This document shows positions 48,676 through 58,389 of a stretch of DNA of 64,000 bases, one piece after another (positions within the stretch are counted from its first letter, which is position 1; each line of letters starts with the position of its first letter). Source of the DNA: Streptomyces capitiformicae (GTDB lineage Bacteria > Actinomycetota > Actinomycetes > Streptomycetales > Streptomycetaceae). The notes under the pieces are model-generated. The model was not told the DNA's origin. It saw nothing but the letters and a program-made list of their open reading frames with translations, and did no database searches. Position numbers and translations under genes: made by a program. Where the stretch lies: positions 2,603,767 to 2,667,766 of the forward strand of contig NZ_CP022161.1 in NCBI RefSeq assembly GCF_002214185.1. The letters are read 5' to 3'.

Positions 48676-51600
48676 GCCGGGATCGAGCACTGCCGCGATC
48701 AGCCGAACGGTCTGTTGCCGCATGATGTCCCGCACTCTCAGTTCCATGCCCTGCTGCCGGAGCCGGTTCATGATGCGTACGGCCTGCAACGAGTGACCGC
48801 CGAGATCGAAGAAGTTGTCCTCCAGACCGACTCGTTCGACACCGAGCACCTCACACCAGGTGGCGGCGATGGCGCATTCGGTGGGGGTCCGCGGAGGCAC
48901 ATGGTCCCCTCCGGGGGACACGGACGCGGATGCGGAGGCGGGAAGCGAAGACCGGTCGATCTTGCCGTTCGGGGACAGGGGAAGGGAGGTCACTAGGGTG
49001 AACCACGTGGGGATCATGTGCCGCGGCAGGTGGCGTCGGCACCACGCACGCATCGAGTCCTGTGCGGGTGAGCGACCGGCAACCGGGACGTAGGCGGCAA
49101 GCAGACGGGGTTCTCCTGTGCCGTCCGCGCGGAGCGCGACCGCGCAGCTCTCAACCTCCTCGTGTCCCGCCAGCACCGTCTCGATCTCCCCAAGCTCGAT
49201 CCGATAGCCGTGCAGCTTAACCTGGTCGTCGATGCGCCCCTGATACATCAGCCGACCATCATGGGCCAGTCGGACAAGATCACCGGTTCGGTACATGCGG
49301 GTGCCGGGCTGCCCGTACGGGCAGGGCAGGAAGCGGTCGGCCGTCACATCGGGCCGACCCGCGTAACCCCTGGCCACACCTGCGCCAGCCAGGTGGAGTT
49401 CGCCGACCGCCCCGCGGACGACGGGGCGACCCTGTGGGTCGAGCACATATGCCTGGGTGTTGGCCACCGGGCGGCCAATCGGGACGCTGCCCTGGTCGGG
49501 GAGGTCCGGACCCACCTCGTACGCGATGCTGCCCACCACGGTCTCGGTGGGCCCGTACTCGTTGATGATCCGCGTGCCGGCCGCTCGGAACGCCCGAAGG
49601 GTGTCAGCGCGGAGCGCCTCGCCACCGACCACCAGCGTGCGGACGCGGCCGACGAGCTCCTCGGGGGCGAGGAGGCGGTTCAGCAGTTCGAGGTGCGTGG
49701 GAGTGAGCTTCACCAGGGTCAGGTCCCGGCCACGGCGCACCGCGGCAGCGAGTTCCTCGACCCCGCTGCCGTCGTCGAGTAGCCGGATCCGCCCCCCGGC
49801 CAGCAGAGGGCCGAACAACGATGTCACGGTGAGGTCGAAGCTGAGGGAGGAGTGCACGAGCGAGCCGGTGCCCTGCGCGAGGTCGTAGGCGTCGGCGCAC
49901 CACAGCAGATAGTTGGCGAGCGAGCCGTGGGTGACCTGCACGCCCTTGGGCCTGCCGGTGGAGCCGGAGGTGTAGAGGACGTATGCCAAGTCGCCGGGCC
50001 GGGACAGCGGCTCGGTATCGCCGCCGTCCTGCGCCGCGACAGCCTGCCGTTCCAGGTCGACGACGAGCTGCGGGACGGCACTGATCCGCGCCATCCGTTC
50101 TCGGTGCTGCTCCTGAGTGGTCAGCAGGACGGCGCCAGCATCGGACAGCATGAACGTCAGCCGGTCGTCGGGATAGTCGGGGTCGACCGGCACATAGGCC
50201 GCACCGGCCTTCCAGATGGCCAGGAGGGTGACAACCGTGTCGATGCTGCGGCTCGCGCAGACCGCGACCAGATTCCCCGGCGTCACACCCCGGGCGGCTA
50301 GGAGCCGACTCAGCTGGTTGGCCTGGGCGTTGAGCTCCTGATAGGTCAGACGGTCGCCGTCCTCCACGATGGCGACCGTGTGGGGCGTACGCGCGGCCTG
50401 TTCTTCGATTAGCTGATGCACTGTCATGTCGTGCGGGCAGCCCACGGCGGTGTCGTTGAAGCCATGGATCAGCTCCTGTCGCTCAGCATCGTCGAGGAGA
50501 TCGACCAAGTCGACGCTCAAGCCGGGATTTTGTGTCATGGCGCGCAGCACGCCGAGGAAGTGGCGGGCCATCCGTCGCACAGTGGCCGGCTCGTACAGCT
50601 CCGTCGCGAAGACGATGTCGCCGTGGAGTGAGCCGTCGTCCCTCTCGACGAGCTGGCATTCAAGGTCAAACTTGGCGCGGGGTGCCCCTATGTCGACGGC
50701 CCGCACCGTCACTCCGGGGATCGACCACCGTTCGCTCTCCCCAATGGTCTGCAGGGAATAGGTGACCTGAAAGACAGGGTTGGCGCCGGCTGGGCCCCGT
50801 TCGGGCGCGAGCTCCGCCACCAGCCGCTCGAACGGCAGCTCCTGATGGTCGTAGGCTTCGAGCGTCACGCTCTTCACCTGGTTCACCAGGCCTCCGAGTG
50901 TGAGGCCATCGTCCATCTTGGTACGAAGAACCAGCATGTTGACGAAGTTCCCGGCCAGGTCCTCCAGATCCGAGCTGGTGCGTCCGGCCACCGCCGAGCC
51001 GACCACGATGTCGCGTTGTCCGCTCCACTTGGCCAACAACAGCTTGAAGGCAGCCAGCGTGACCATGAACAGCGAGGCACCGTGGGCAGCGGCGCAGGTG
51101 CGCAGCGTACGGGCCACGTCCCCCGGCACGGTGAATCGGACCTGACCTCCCTCACCGGTGCGCATCGGCGGCAGTGGGTGGTCAATGGGGAGTTCGAGGG
51201 CCTGTACTCCTTCCAGCCGAGAGCGCCAGTAGGTCAGCTCCCGTTGAGCACGGTCCCCGGTCAGCGTGGCGTGCTGGCGCACGGCGAAGTCTGCGTACTG
51301 CAGGGTCGGCGGCGGCAACGGCCCGCCCTCCGCTTCGTAGAGCGCGCACAGATCTCGGATCAGGACGCCCATCGTCCAGCCGTCGGCGACGATGTGATGC
51401 AGACAGAGAACCAGCAGGCCGTCCTCGGAACCGAGCCGGACGAAGAGCGCCCGCAAAGGGCGTCCCGATGTCAGGTCGAAGGGTCGCGCGGCCTCCGCCT
51501 CCGCCGCAGCGACGGCTCTGGCCTCACGTTCCGTGGCGCTGGCCACGTCGCTGAGGTCGAGGACGGCGGTGTCGAACGTCTCGGCGCTGGCGATGACTTG

Positions 51601-51906
51601 GACGGGTTCGCCGTCGGGTCCGGTGCCGAAGCGCGTCCGCAGTATGTGATGGCGCTCGACGAGGGCACTGAGCGCCACGCACAGCCGATCGGCGTCGAGC
51701 GGTCCGGTGAGCCGGTACGCGGCGGGGATCACATAGTCCACGCCCCCGGCGCCGAGCTGCTCCTGAAGCCAGAGTGAGCGCTGGGCGAAGGACAGCGGGG
51801 CCTGCCGCAACAGGCCCCCCGCCGGGGCGGTCCTGGTCGTCCGCGCGGCCCGTATCCGGGAGAGCAGACGGTCTTCGACGGTGCTGTCGTCCGCGGAGGA
51901 GGTCAT
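48655..51906 (-). CDS. NRPS: C-A(Asn)-T
   Basis: 1083 aa single module. Condensation ~35-465 (HHIVADG at 170-176), adenylation ~490-990 (YTSGSTGRPKG, NEYGPTE, NGKIDR), carrier ~1005-1075 (DNFFDLGGHSLQAV). Hand-read code D-L-T-K-V-G-E-V-G-K equals the well-known asparagine code. This fits the asparagine synthetase gene a few kb upstream. ATG 51906 overlaps the stop of the preceding NRPS gene (ATGA), so order and stoichiometry are coupled. Confidence 0.92.
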   Translation of the reverse strand: MTSSADDSTVEDRLLSRIRAARTTRTAPAGGLLRQAPLSFAQRSLWLQEQLGAGGVDYVIPAAYRLTGPLDADRLCVALSALVERHHILRTRFGTGPDGEPVQVIASAETFDTAVLDLSDVASATEREARAVAAAEAEAARPFDLTSGRPLRALFVRLGSEDGLLVLCLHHIVADGWTMGVLIRDLCALYEAEGGPLPPPTLQYADFAVRQHATLTGDRAQRELTYWRSRLEGVQALELPIDHPLPPMRTGEGGQVRFTVPGDVARTLRTCAAAHGASLFMVTLAAFKLLLAKWSGQRDIVVGSAVAGRTSSDLEDLAGNFVNMLVLRTKMDDGLTLGGLVNQVKSVTLEAYDHQELPFERLVAELAPERGPAGANPVFQVTYSLQTIGESERWSIPGVTVRAVDIGAPRAKFDLECQLVERDDGSLHGDIVFATELYEPATVRRMARHFLGVLRAMTQNPGLSVDLVDLLDDAERQELIHGFNDTAVGCPHDMTVHQLIEEQAARTPHTVAIVEDGDRLTYQELNAQANQLSRLLAARGVTPGNLVAVCASRSIDTVVTLLAIWKAGAAYVPVDPDYPDDRLTFMLSDAGAVLLTTQEQHRERMARISAVPQLVVDLERQAVAAQDGGDTEPLSRPGDLAYVLYTSGSTGRPKGVQVTHGSLANYLLWCADAYDLAQGTGSLVHSSLSFDLTVTSLFGPLLAGGRIRLLDDGSGVEELAAAVRRGRDLTLVKLTPTHLELLNRLLAPEELVGRVRTLVVGGEALRADTLRAFRAAGTRIINEYGPTETVVGSIAYEVGPDLPDQGSVPIGRPVANTQAYVLDPQGRPVVRGAVGELHLAGAGVARGYAGRPDVTADRFLPCPYGQPGTRMYRTGDLVRLAHDGRLMYQGRIDDQVKLHGYRIELGEIETVLAGHEEVESCAVALRADGTGEPRLLAAYVPVAGRSPAQDSMRAWCRRHLPRHMIPTWFTLVTSLPLSPNGKIDRSSLPASASASVSPGGDHVPPRTPTECAIAATWCEVLGVERVGLEDNFFDLGGHSLQAVRIMNRLRQQGMELRVRDIMRQQTVRLIAAVLDPGSMPPGR

Positions 51907-54900
51907 CGAGGGCTCCCTTCAGTAAGGGGGGCGCAGCCATCGGGCTCTGGTGCCACAGCGTCGAGGGCACCGAGGAACGCGTCGGCGATGCGCCGTATGT
52001 GTCCGGGGGAGAACAGGGCTGCGGCGTACTGGATCTCAGCTGTGAGGCGGTTGCCGGGGCCGCGCTGCACGATCATCTCTAGGTCCTGGCTGGTGGTGCG
52101 GCTCGACGCGAGGTGCCCGGTCACGGACAGCCCTGGGGGCGCGGGCAGTGGCTCGGTGTCCTCGATGAAGTTGAAAACGACGTCGACGACGGGGGAGCGG
52201 GATAGGTCGCGCGGCGGGCGCAGTTCCCGCACTAGGCGGTCGAACGGCAAGTCCTGGTGGGCGAGAGCGTCCAGTGCGGTGCGCCGCACCCGCGCGAGCA
52301 GCTCGGCGGGGGACGGCGCGCCCGATGCGTCCGCGCGGATGACCACGAGGTCGACGAAGGAGCCGGGGATCGTCGCGGCCTCCGGGTGCGCACGTCCAGA
52401 CACCGGGGTACCGAGGACGATGTTGTCCTGTCCGGAGACGTCGGCGAGCATCGACACGAAGGCGGTGAGCAGCACCATGTATGGCGTGGCCGCGCCGCGT
52501 CGGGCCGCGTCCGTCAGCCGTCCCCACAGCCCGTCCGGCAGCGCGAAGTCCAGCGTCTCACCCTCGGGCTGCCAGACCTCGGGTCGCGGACAGTCGGTGG
52601 GTAGGTTCAGTGGCTTCCAGCCGACCATGGTCCGCTTCCAGTGCGCAACGAGCGGTGCCATGAAGTCCTCGTCCCGGTACCGTCGCTGCCAGCGTGCGTA
52701 ATCCGCGTACTGGAGGGGGCGGGCGCCGTCCGCCGGGACGCCTCCCGCCGTGTAGAGCTGCAGCAGTTCGCGTTGCAGCACGCCCAGCGAGGTGACGTCG
52801 CTGCCTATGTGATGGAACGTCTGGAACAGCAGATGGTCGTCGGCACCCAGCTGTACCAGCCGCATCCGAAGGGGATGCTGCGTGGCCAGGTCGAACGGGG
52901 TGTCCCGTTCCGAGGCGGCGATGTCCGCCAGTCGCCGTTCACGGTCTGCCACGTTCAGGTGCGACAGATCCTCCCATGTGACGGGGACGGTGCCAGGGAG
53001 ATCGACCAGAGGCACGGGTTCGCCCCGCTCGATGGGGTAGCGGGTGCGCAGGATGTCGTGGCGGGCGCTCAGCACGTCCAGGGAACGGCGCAGAACGTCC
53101 ACGTCGAGGGCGCCGCGCATCCGCAGCGTCAGGGGCAGCAGGAACTCGGTGTCGCCGGGGTGCATGCGGTCCAGGAACAACAGCCGTTGCTGGGCAAAGG
53201 ACAGCGGGGCCGGTCCCTCGTGGTCGCCGCCGAGTGGCACCTCGGCACCCGCCCCCCGAGCCGCACGCCGCTGCTCCAGGACGGCGGCCAGACCGGCGAC
53301 GGTCGGTGCGGCGAACACATCCCGCAGGTGCAGGCCGGTGTCCAACGTGCCGTTTAGGCACGTCACCAGCCGGGCCGCGAGCAGCGAATGGCCACCCAGC
53401 ACGAAGAAGTCGTCGTGCACCCCGACCTCGGCGACCCCCAGCGCCTCGGCCCATACCCGGGCGATCTCCCGTTCGACCGGGGTCCGCGGCGCGATCCGGC
53501 CCGTGCCGAGGTCCGCGTCGGCACGCGGCGGCATCGGCAGCGCCGCACGGTGCACCTTGCCGCTGGAGGTCAGCGGCAGCTCGGCCAGCGTCACATAGCG
53601 CGAGGGCACCGCGAAGGCGGCCAGCTGTTCGGACAGATAGCGGCGCAGCTCCGCCGCGCCCGGTTCGGCGGCCCCAGGCTCGGGCACGACGTACGCTGTC
53701 AGCACCGGCTCGCCCGACAGCGGTTCGCGGACGGCCACGGCGGCGCTGCGCACCGCAGGATGCCGGTGCAACAGCACCTCGATCTCGCCGGGTTCGATAC
53801 GCACGCCACGTAGCTTGATCTGGTCGTCCACCCGGCCCCGATACTCCAGCACCCCGCGATGCAACCAGCGCCCGAGGTCTCCCGTGCGGTACATCCGGCC
53901 GCCCGGAACCTTGCCGAACGGGTCGGGAAGGAACCGCTCTGCCGTCTGCCGGGGCATGCCCAGGTAGCCGTGGGCAATTCCGTCGCTCGCGATGTAGATC
54001 TCCCCAGGCACGCCCACCGGCAGTTCCCGGCCGTGCTCGTCTAGGACGTGGACACGTTTGTTGCCCACGGGCCGGCCGATCGGCGGGGGCGGGACCACGG
54101 CGCCGTCGTCCGGCCCCGGCACGGGAAGAGCTGTAGCGGCGTGCGTCTCCGACGGCCCGTACTGGTTGTGCAGGTGGAACGACCCGTGCCGCAGCACCCA
54201 CAGGATGTCGGCGGTCAGCCGCAGCTGCTCCCCGGCCGTGGTGACCTCCTTCAGCCCCGCGGGCACATGACCTCGGCGACGGGCCTCGGCGGCGAAGGCG
54301 GCGAACACGGTGGGTGTGCAGATCACCTGCTCGGCGTCGGTTCGCGACAGCCAGTCGTACAGCTCTTCCGGGTCGCGCCGCGCCTCCTCCGGTGCGAGGA
54401 GCACCTCGCCCCCGGAGGCCAACGGGATGAAGATCTCCTGGAAGTGGACGTCGAATCCGATCGACGCTAACTGCGCTGTGCGCACCCCGCCCAGCTGGTC
54501 CCGCAGCTGCCACTGGGTCAGGTTGACCAGCGCCCGGTGCGGCAGGCACACGCCCTTGGGGGTGCCGGTCGAGCCGGAGGTGTGGATGACGTATGCGGCG
54601 TCGTCTGGCACCACTATCGGCAGGGCGGGCTCCGCGCCCGGAGCTGAGGCAACGGCGTCAACGCGGAGCATCTCATGGCCTCCGTCCGGTACGAGTCCGG
54701 CGGTGGCGCGGGTGGTGAGCACGAGCGGTGGCCGCGCCTGGTCGAGGATCGCGGCCAGCCGGGCCGGCGGATACGCGGGATCCAGCGGCAGATAGGCCGC
54801 ACCAGAGGTCAGCACGGCGAGCAGGGTGCTGGGCAAGGCCAGGTCGCGCTCGGCGCAGACACCGACCACGTCGCCGGGGCCGATCCCGCGCCGGACCAGC

Positions 54901-57900
54901 TCCCGGGCCAGCCTGTCGGCCTGCGCTCCCAGCTGGCCGTATGTGATCGTGCGGGCTCCCCGCCGTACGGCGATCCGGTCCCCGGAGGCTTGCACCTGAC
55001 GCCGCACCAAGCCGTGCACAGTGTCCGCGGCGGGCGGCGGCATGGCCGTGCTGTTCCAGCGGGCCGACGTCGCCCGGTCCACACCAGCGGCGAGCGCCGT
55101 CGCCAGGTCGGCTTCGCCGCCCGCTGCCGAGACGTACGCGATCAGCCCGGCGTATTGCTTGAGCACGCCCTCGACAGTGGCCCGGTCGTACAGGTCGGTC
55201 GCGTACTCCGCCGTGAGCCCGAGACGACCGTCCTCCTCCTCGTGGACCGTGACCGCAAGGTCGTAACGGGAACCGCCGCCGTCGATGTGCACCGGTTCGG
55301 CCTGTGTCCCGGTCAGCCGCAGCCGACCTGCCTCTCGGCCCTCAAGGGTGAACAGCACCTGGAACACCGGGTTGTGACCGAGGCCGCGCTCCGGGCGCAG
55401 CGCCTCCACCACGCGCTCGAACGGGACGTCCTGGTGCTCCAGAGCCTCGTAGACGACGTGCCTTACCCGCGCGGACAGCGCGGCGAATGTCGGCGCGTCC
55501 GCGAGGTCGGCGCGCAACGCGAGCGTGTTGGCGAACAACCCGACGACCTGCTGCGCCTCGACATGCGAGCGCCCGGCGGCCGGGGTGCCGACGACCACGT
55601 CGGAGGTGTTCGCGTACCGCCCCAGCAGTGCAAGGAACACGGTCAGCAGCCCAGTGTACGGGGTGACGTGCCCGGATCGGCACAGCTGGCCGAACGCCGT
55701 GCCGGTCCGCGCGTCCACCTCGGCCGTCGCCAGCGCGCCGTGCGCCGACTGGACGGGCGGCCTGGGCCGGTCCTCGGGCACGGTGCACAGCTCGGGCAGC
55801 CCGGCCAGCTGGCCTCTCCAGTAGTCCAGCTGCCCGGCCGTGGCCGGGTCGTCCTGCAGCGCCCGTTGCAGGTTGACGGACTGGGCGTAGCGGGCGGTCG
55901 GAGGGGGCAGCGGCGGGCCGTCACCCAGGGCGGCGGCGTAGGCGGTGCCCAGGTCGTCGAGGAACAGACCCAGGGACCAGCCGTCGAAGACCAGGTGGTG
56001 CCAGCAGAACAGGATCAGCGCCTCCTGCTCAGCCGCACGCGCCACCACTACGCGCAGCAGCGGGCCCCGCTCCGGATCGAACGGTCGCCGCGCCGCGCCC
56101 TCCAGCAGCCGGATTGCCTCCGGCCGTGCGGGGCGGCCTGGCAGCACGGTCACCGGGACGCGGGCCGCGGGTTCGATCCGCTGCACCGGCTCTGCACCGG
56201 GCCGCGTGGCGGGAAAACGGCACCGCAGCGCCTCGTGGCGGGCGGCGACGGCCTGGATCGCGCGGTCGAGAGCAGCCGGGTCGAGCGGTCCGGTGATCTG
56301 GTAGGCGACGGACGTGGCGTAGGACGATCCGCCGGTGCGCACCAACTCAGCGAAGAGGACCCGCTGCTGGGCCGATGTCAGGGGCAGGTCGCCGGCAGCG
56401 CCGAGCTCCGGTGCCGTGGTCCGGTCCGCGACCCGTGGTGCTCGCCCCAGCAGTTCTGCCTGCGCGGCTGGTGTCGCGTGCCGCAGCAGTTCCCCCGCGC
56501 TGACGTCGAGGCCGAGGACAGTCCGGATGCGGGCGCTCAGGGCAGCGGCGGCGAGCGAGTGACCGCCCAGGTCCAGGAAGTCGTCATAGCGCCCGACCCT
56601 GGACACGCCCAGCACCGCGGACCAGGCGTCGGCCATGAACTGCTCGGCCTTCGTGGCGGGCGCCTCCGTGCGGCCGCCGCCGTCACCGGGCTCGGGCAGC
56701 CGCGCCCGGTCGACCTTGTCGTTCGGGGTGAGGGGGAACGCGTCCACCGTCACGTACTGGGAGGGCAGCATGTAGGCGGGCAGGGCGCGGGCCAGTGCGG
56801 TGCGCAGCTCTTGCGCCGACGGTGCGGCGGGGCCGCGTGGCACGACGTACAGCACCAGCCGGATGCCACCCGACGGGTCGGGCCAGGGGTGGGCGACCGC
56901 CATACGCACGCCGGGGATGGCGACGGCGGCCGCTTCGATCTCGCCCAGCTCGACGCGATGGCCACGGATCTTGACCTGGTGGTCGGTGCGGCCCGCGATC
57001 TCCAGGCTTCCGTCCGGCCGGAAGCGGCCAAGGTCACCGGTGCGGTACAGGCGCATACCGTCGGCGTACGGATCCGGCAGGAACCGCTCCGCGGTTAGCG
57101 CGGGCCGGTCGTGGTAACCAGCGGCCAGTCCGGCCCCGCCGATGAACACCTCCCCGAGCTGCCCATCGGGCACGGGACGCAGTGCCTCGTCCAGCACACG
57201 GAGCGTGGTGCGGGCCACCGGCCACCAGTGTGCGACGGACCCCGTGTTGTCCAGAAGGGCCGTGCTGGACCAGATGGTGGTCTCCGTGGGCCCATACAGG
57301 TCCCAGGCGCGCGCCCGTGAGAGGCCGAACCAGCGCGCCAGGTCGGGGGGAAGGGGCTCGCCCCCGCACAGCAGGGTGAAGTCCGGGGGTGGTTCCCACC
57401 CATCGCTCTGCAGCATCCGCCAGGTTGCTGGCGTGGCCTGGAGGGCACACGCCCGGGTGGACCGGATCAGCCCGGCCAGCGCACGCGGGTCGCGGCTCTC
57501 CTCTGGGGTGGCGATGACGACATGGCCGCCCAGGGTCAGCGGCAGGAAGAGCTCCAGGGCCGCGATATCGAAGGCGACGGTGGTGACCGCCACCAGGACG
57601 GCCCCGTCCGGCAGCCCGGGCCGCTCCGCCATGGAGGACAGGAAGTTGGCCAGGGCGCCATGGGTGACGGTCACGCCCTTGGGGCGGCCGGTGGAACCGG
57701 AGGTGTAGATGGTGTAGACGGCATCGCCGTCGACGAGCGGGACGGGCCGGGGATTGCCGGACCCGTTCCTGTTCCCGGCGCCGGTGGCCGCGGCGGTGTC
57801 AGCGTCCGTCAGGACCCGGGTTGCCCCGGAGTCGCGCAGGATGTGGGCGCGCCGCTCCTCGGGATGCGCGGGGTCCAGGGGCACGTAGGCGGCCCCGGCA

Positions 57901-58142
57901 CGCACCACGCCGAGCAGGGCGACGAGCAGCCCTGTGCTCCGGCTCATGCACACCGCCACCTTGGTGCCCGGGCCGACGCCGCGGTCCTGGAGTCGCCGGG
58001 CAAGACGGGCGGACGCCGCGTCCAGCTGCCGGTAGGTCATCGTCTCGTCGCCGCAGGTCACGGCCGTCCGATCACCGTGCCCGCGCACAGCCGTCGCGAA
58101 CAACTGGTCCAGATGCTGCGCCACATTCGTCTCCTGGTCCAT
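51903..58142 (-). CDS. NRPS: A(Gly)-T-C-A-T-C (initiation protein)
   Basis: 2079 aa. It starts directly with an adenylation domain (~10-485; YTSGSTGRPKG at 146-156) and a carrier (Ser529 in DLGGHSL), as expected for an initiation module. C1 is ~587-1030 (HHLVFDG at 715-721), A2 ~1040-1560 (HTSGSTGTPKG, NQYGPSET), T2 ~1580-1650 (DDFFVLGGHSLLAA) and a second C domain ~1680-2060 (HHIGSDV instead of HHxxxDG). The A1 code D-I-L-Q-L-G-L-I-W-K is the actinobacterial glycine code. A2 reads D-V-Q-C-T-A-Q-A-A-K, unassigned. The C-terminal C domain has no A domain after it, so it must act with a separate A-T protein. ATG 58142. Confidence 0.92.
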   Translation of the reverse strand: MDQETNVAQHLDQLFATAVRGHGDRTAVTCGDETMTYRQLDAASARLARRLQDRGVGPGTKVAVCMSRSTGLLVALLGVVRAGAAYVPLDPAHPEERRAHILRDSGATRVLTDADTAAATGAGNRNGSGNPRPVPLVDGDAVYTIYTSGSTGRPKGVTVTHGALANFLSSMAERPGLPDGAVLVAVTTVAFDIAALELFLPLTLGGHVVIATPEESRDPRALAGLIRSTRACALQATPATWRMLQSDGWEPPPDFTLLCGGEPLPPDLARWFGLSRARAWDLYGPTETTIWSSTALLDNTGSVAHWWPVARTTLRVLDEALRPVPDGQLGEVFIGGAGLAAGYHDRPALTAERFLPDPYADGMRLYRTGDLGRFRPDGSLEIAGRTDHQVKIRGHRVELGEIEAAAVAIPGVRMAVAHPWPDPSGGIRLVLYVVPRGPAAPSAQELRTALARALPAYMLPSQYVTVDAFPLTPNDKVDRARLPEPGDGGGRTEAPATKAEQFMADAWSAVLGVSRVGRYDDFLDLGGHSLAAAALSARIRTVLGLDVSAGELLRHATPAAQAELLGRAPRVADRTTAPELGAAGDLPLTSAQQRVLFAELVRTGGSSYATSVAYQITGPLDPAALDRAIQAVAARHEALRCRFPATRPGAEPVQRIEPAARVPVTVLPGRPARPEAIRLLEGAARRPFDPERGPLLRVVVARAAEQEALILFCWHHLVFDGWSLGLFLDDLGTAYAAALGDGPPLPPPTARYAQSVNLQRALQDDPATAGQLDYWRGQLAGLPELCTVPEDRPRPPVQSAHGALATAEVDARTGTAFGQLCRSGHVTPYTGLLTVFLALLGRYANTSDVVVGTPAAGRSHVEAQQVVGLFANTLALRADLADAPTFAALSARVRHVVYEALEHQDVPFERVVEALRPERGLGHNPVFQVLFTLEGREAGRLRLTGTQAEPVHIDGGGSRYDLAVTVHEEEDGRLGLTAEYATDLYDRATVEGVLKQYAGLIAYVSAAGGEADLATALAAGVDRATSARWNSTAMPPPAADTVHGLVRRQVQASGDRIAVRRGARTITYGQLGAQADRLARELVRRGIGPGDVVGVCAERDLALPSTLLAVLTSGAAYLPLDPAYPPARLAAILDQARPPLVLTTRATAGLVPDGGHEMLRVDAVASAPGAEPALPIVVPDDAAYVIHTSGSTGTPKGVCLPHRALVNLTQWQLRDQLGGVRTAQLASIGFDVHFQEIFIPLASGGEVLLAPEEARRDPEELYDWLSRTDAEQVICTPTVFAAFAAEARRRGHVPAGLKEVTTAGEQLRLTADILWVLRHGSFHLHNQYGPSETHAATALPVPGPDDGAVVPPPPIGRPVGNKRVHVLDEHGRELPVGVPGEIYIASDGIAHGYLGMPRQTAERFLPDPFGKVPGGRMYRTGDLGRWLHRGVLEYRGRVDDQIKLRGVRIEPGEIEVLLHRHPAVRSAAVAVREPLSGEPVLTAYVVPEPGAAEPGAAELRRYLSEQLAAFAVPSRYVTLAELPLTSSGKVHRAALPMPPRADADLGTGRIAPRTPVEREIARVWAEALGVAEVGVHDDFFVLGGHSLLAARLVTCLNGTLDTGLHLRDVFAAPTVAGLAAVLEQRRAARGAGAEVPLGGDHEGPAPLSFAQQRLLFLDRMHPGDTEFLLPLTLRMRGALDVDVLRRSLDVLSARHDILRTRYPIERGEPVPLVDLPGTVPVTWEDLSHLNVADRERRLADIAASERDTPFDLATQHPLRMRLVQLGADDHLLFQTFHHIGSDVTSLGVLQRELLQLYTAGGVPADGARPLQYADYARWQRRYRDEDFMAPLVAHWKRTMVGWKPLNLPTDCPRPEVWQPEGETLDFALPDGLWGRLTDAARRGAATPYMVLLTAFVSMLADVSGQDNIVLGTPVSGRAHPEAATIPGSFVDLVVIRADASGAPSPAELLARVRRTALDALAHQDLPFDRLVRELRPPRDLSRSPVVDVVFNFIEDTEPLPAPPGLSVTGHLASSRTTSQDLEMIVQRGPGNRLTAEIQYAAALFSPGHIRRIADAFLGALDAVAPEPDGCAPLTEGSPR

Positions 58143-58161
58143 CGGCCCTAAGGGATCTGTT

Positions 58162-58359
58162 TCAGCGGTTGGCGCTCCGCCGTGCCTCGCGCACCGAGCG
58201 CGGCCGCATGTCGGTCCACACCCGCTCGATGTGCTGCAGGCACTCCTCGCGGGAGCCGACGGTGCCTTCCTCGTGCCAGCCCAACGGCAGGTCGCGGTCG
58301 GTCCACCAGATCGAGTACTGCTCCTCGTCGTTCAGGACCACGCGGTAGGTGTCTTTCAC
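58162..58359 (-). CDS. MbtH-like protein
   Basis: 65 aa. It matches the MbtH family that binds and activates NRPS adenylation domains: NDEEQYSIWW, DLPLGWHEEG, and the conserved tail CLQHIERVWTDMRP. GTG 58359 follows GAGGAGTAGCC. It lies 19 bp upstream of the initiation NRPS, the usual place. Confidence 0.95.
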   Translation of the reverse strand: MKDTYRVVLNDEEQYSIWWTDRDLPLGWHEEGTVGSREECLQHIERVWTDMRPRSVREARRSANR

Positions 58360-58389
58360 GGCTACTCCTCTCGGATGGGGCGTCGGGTA

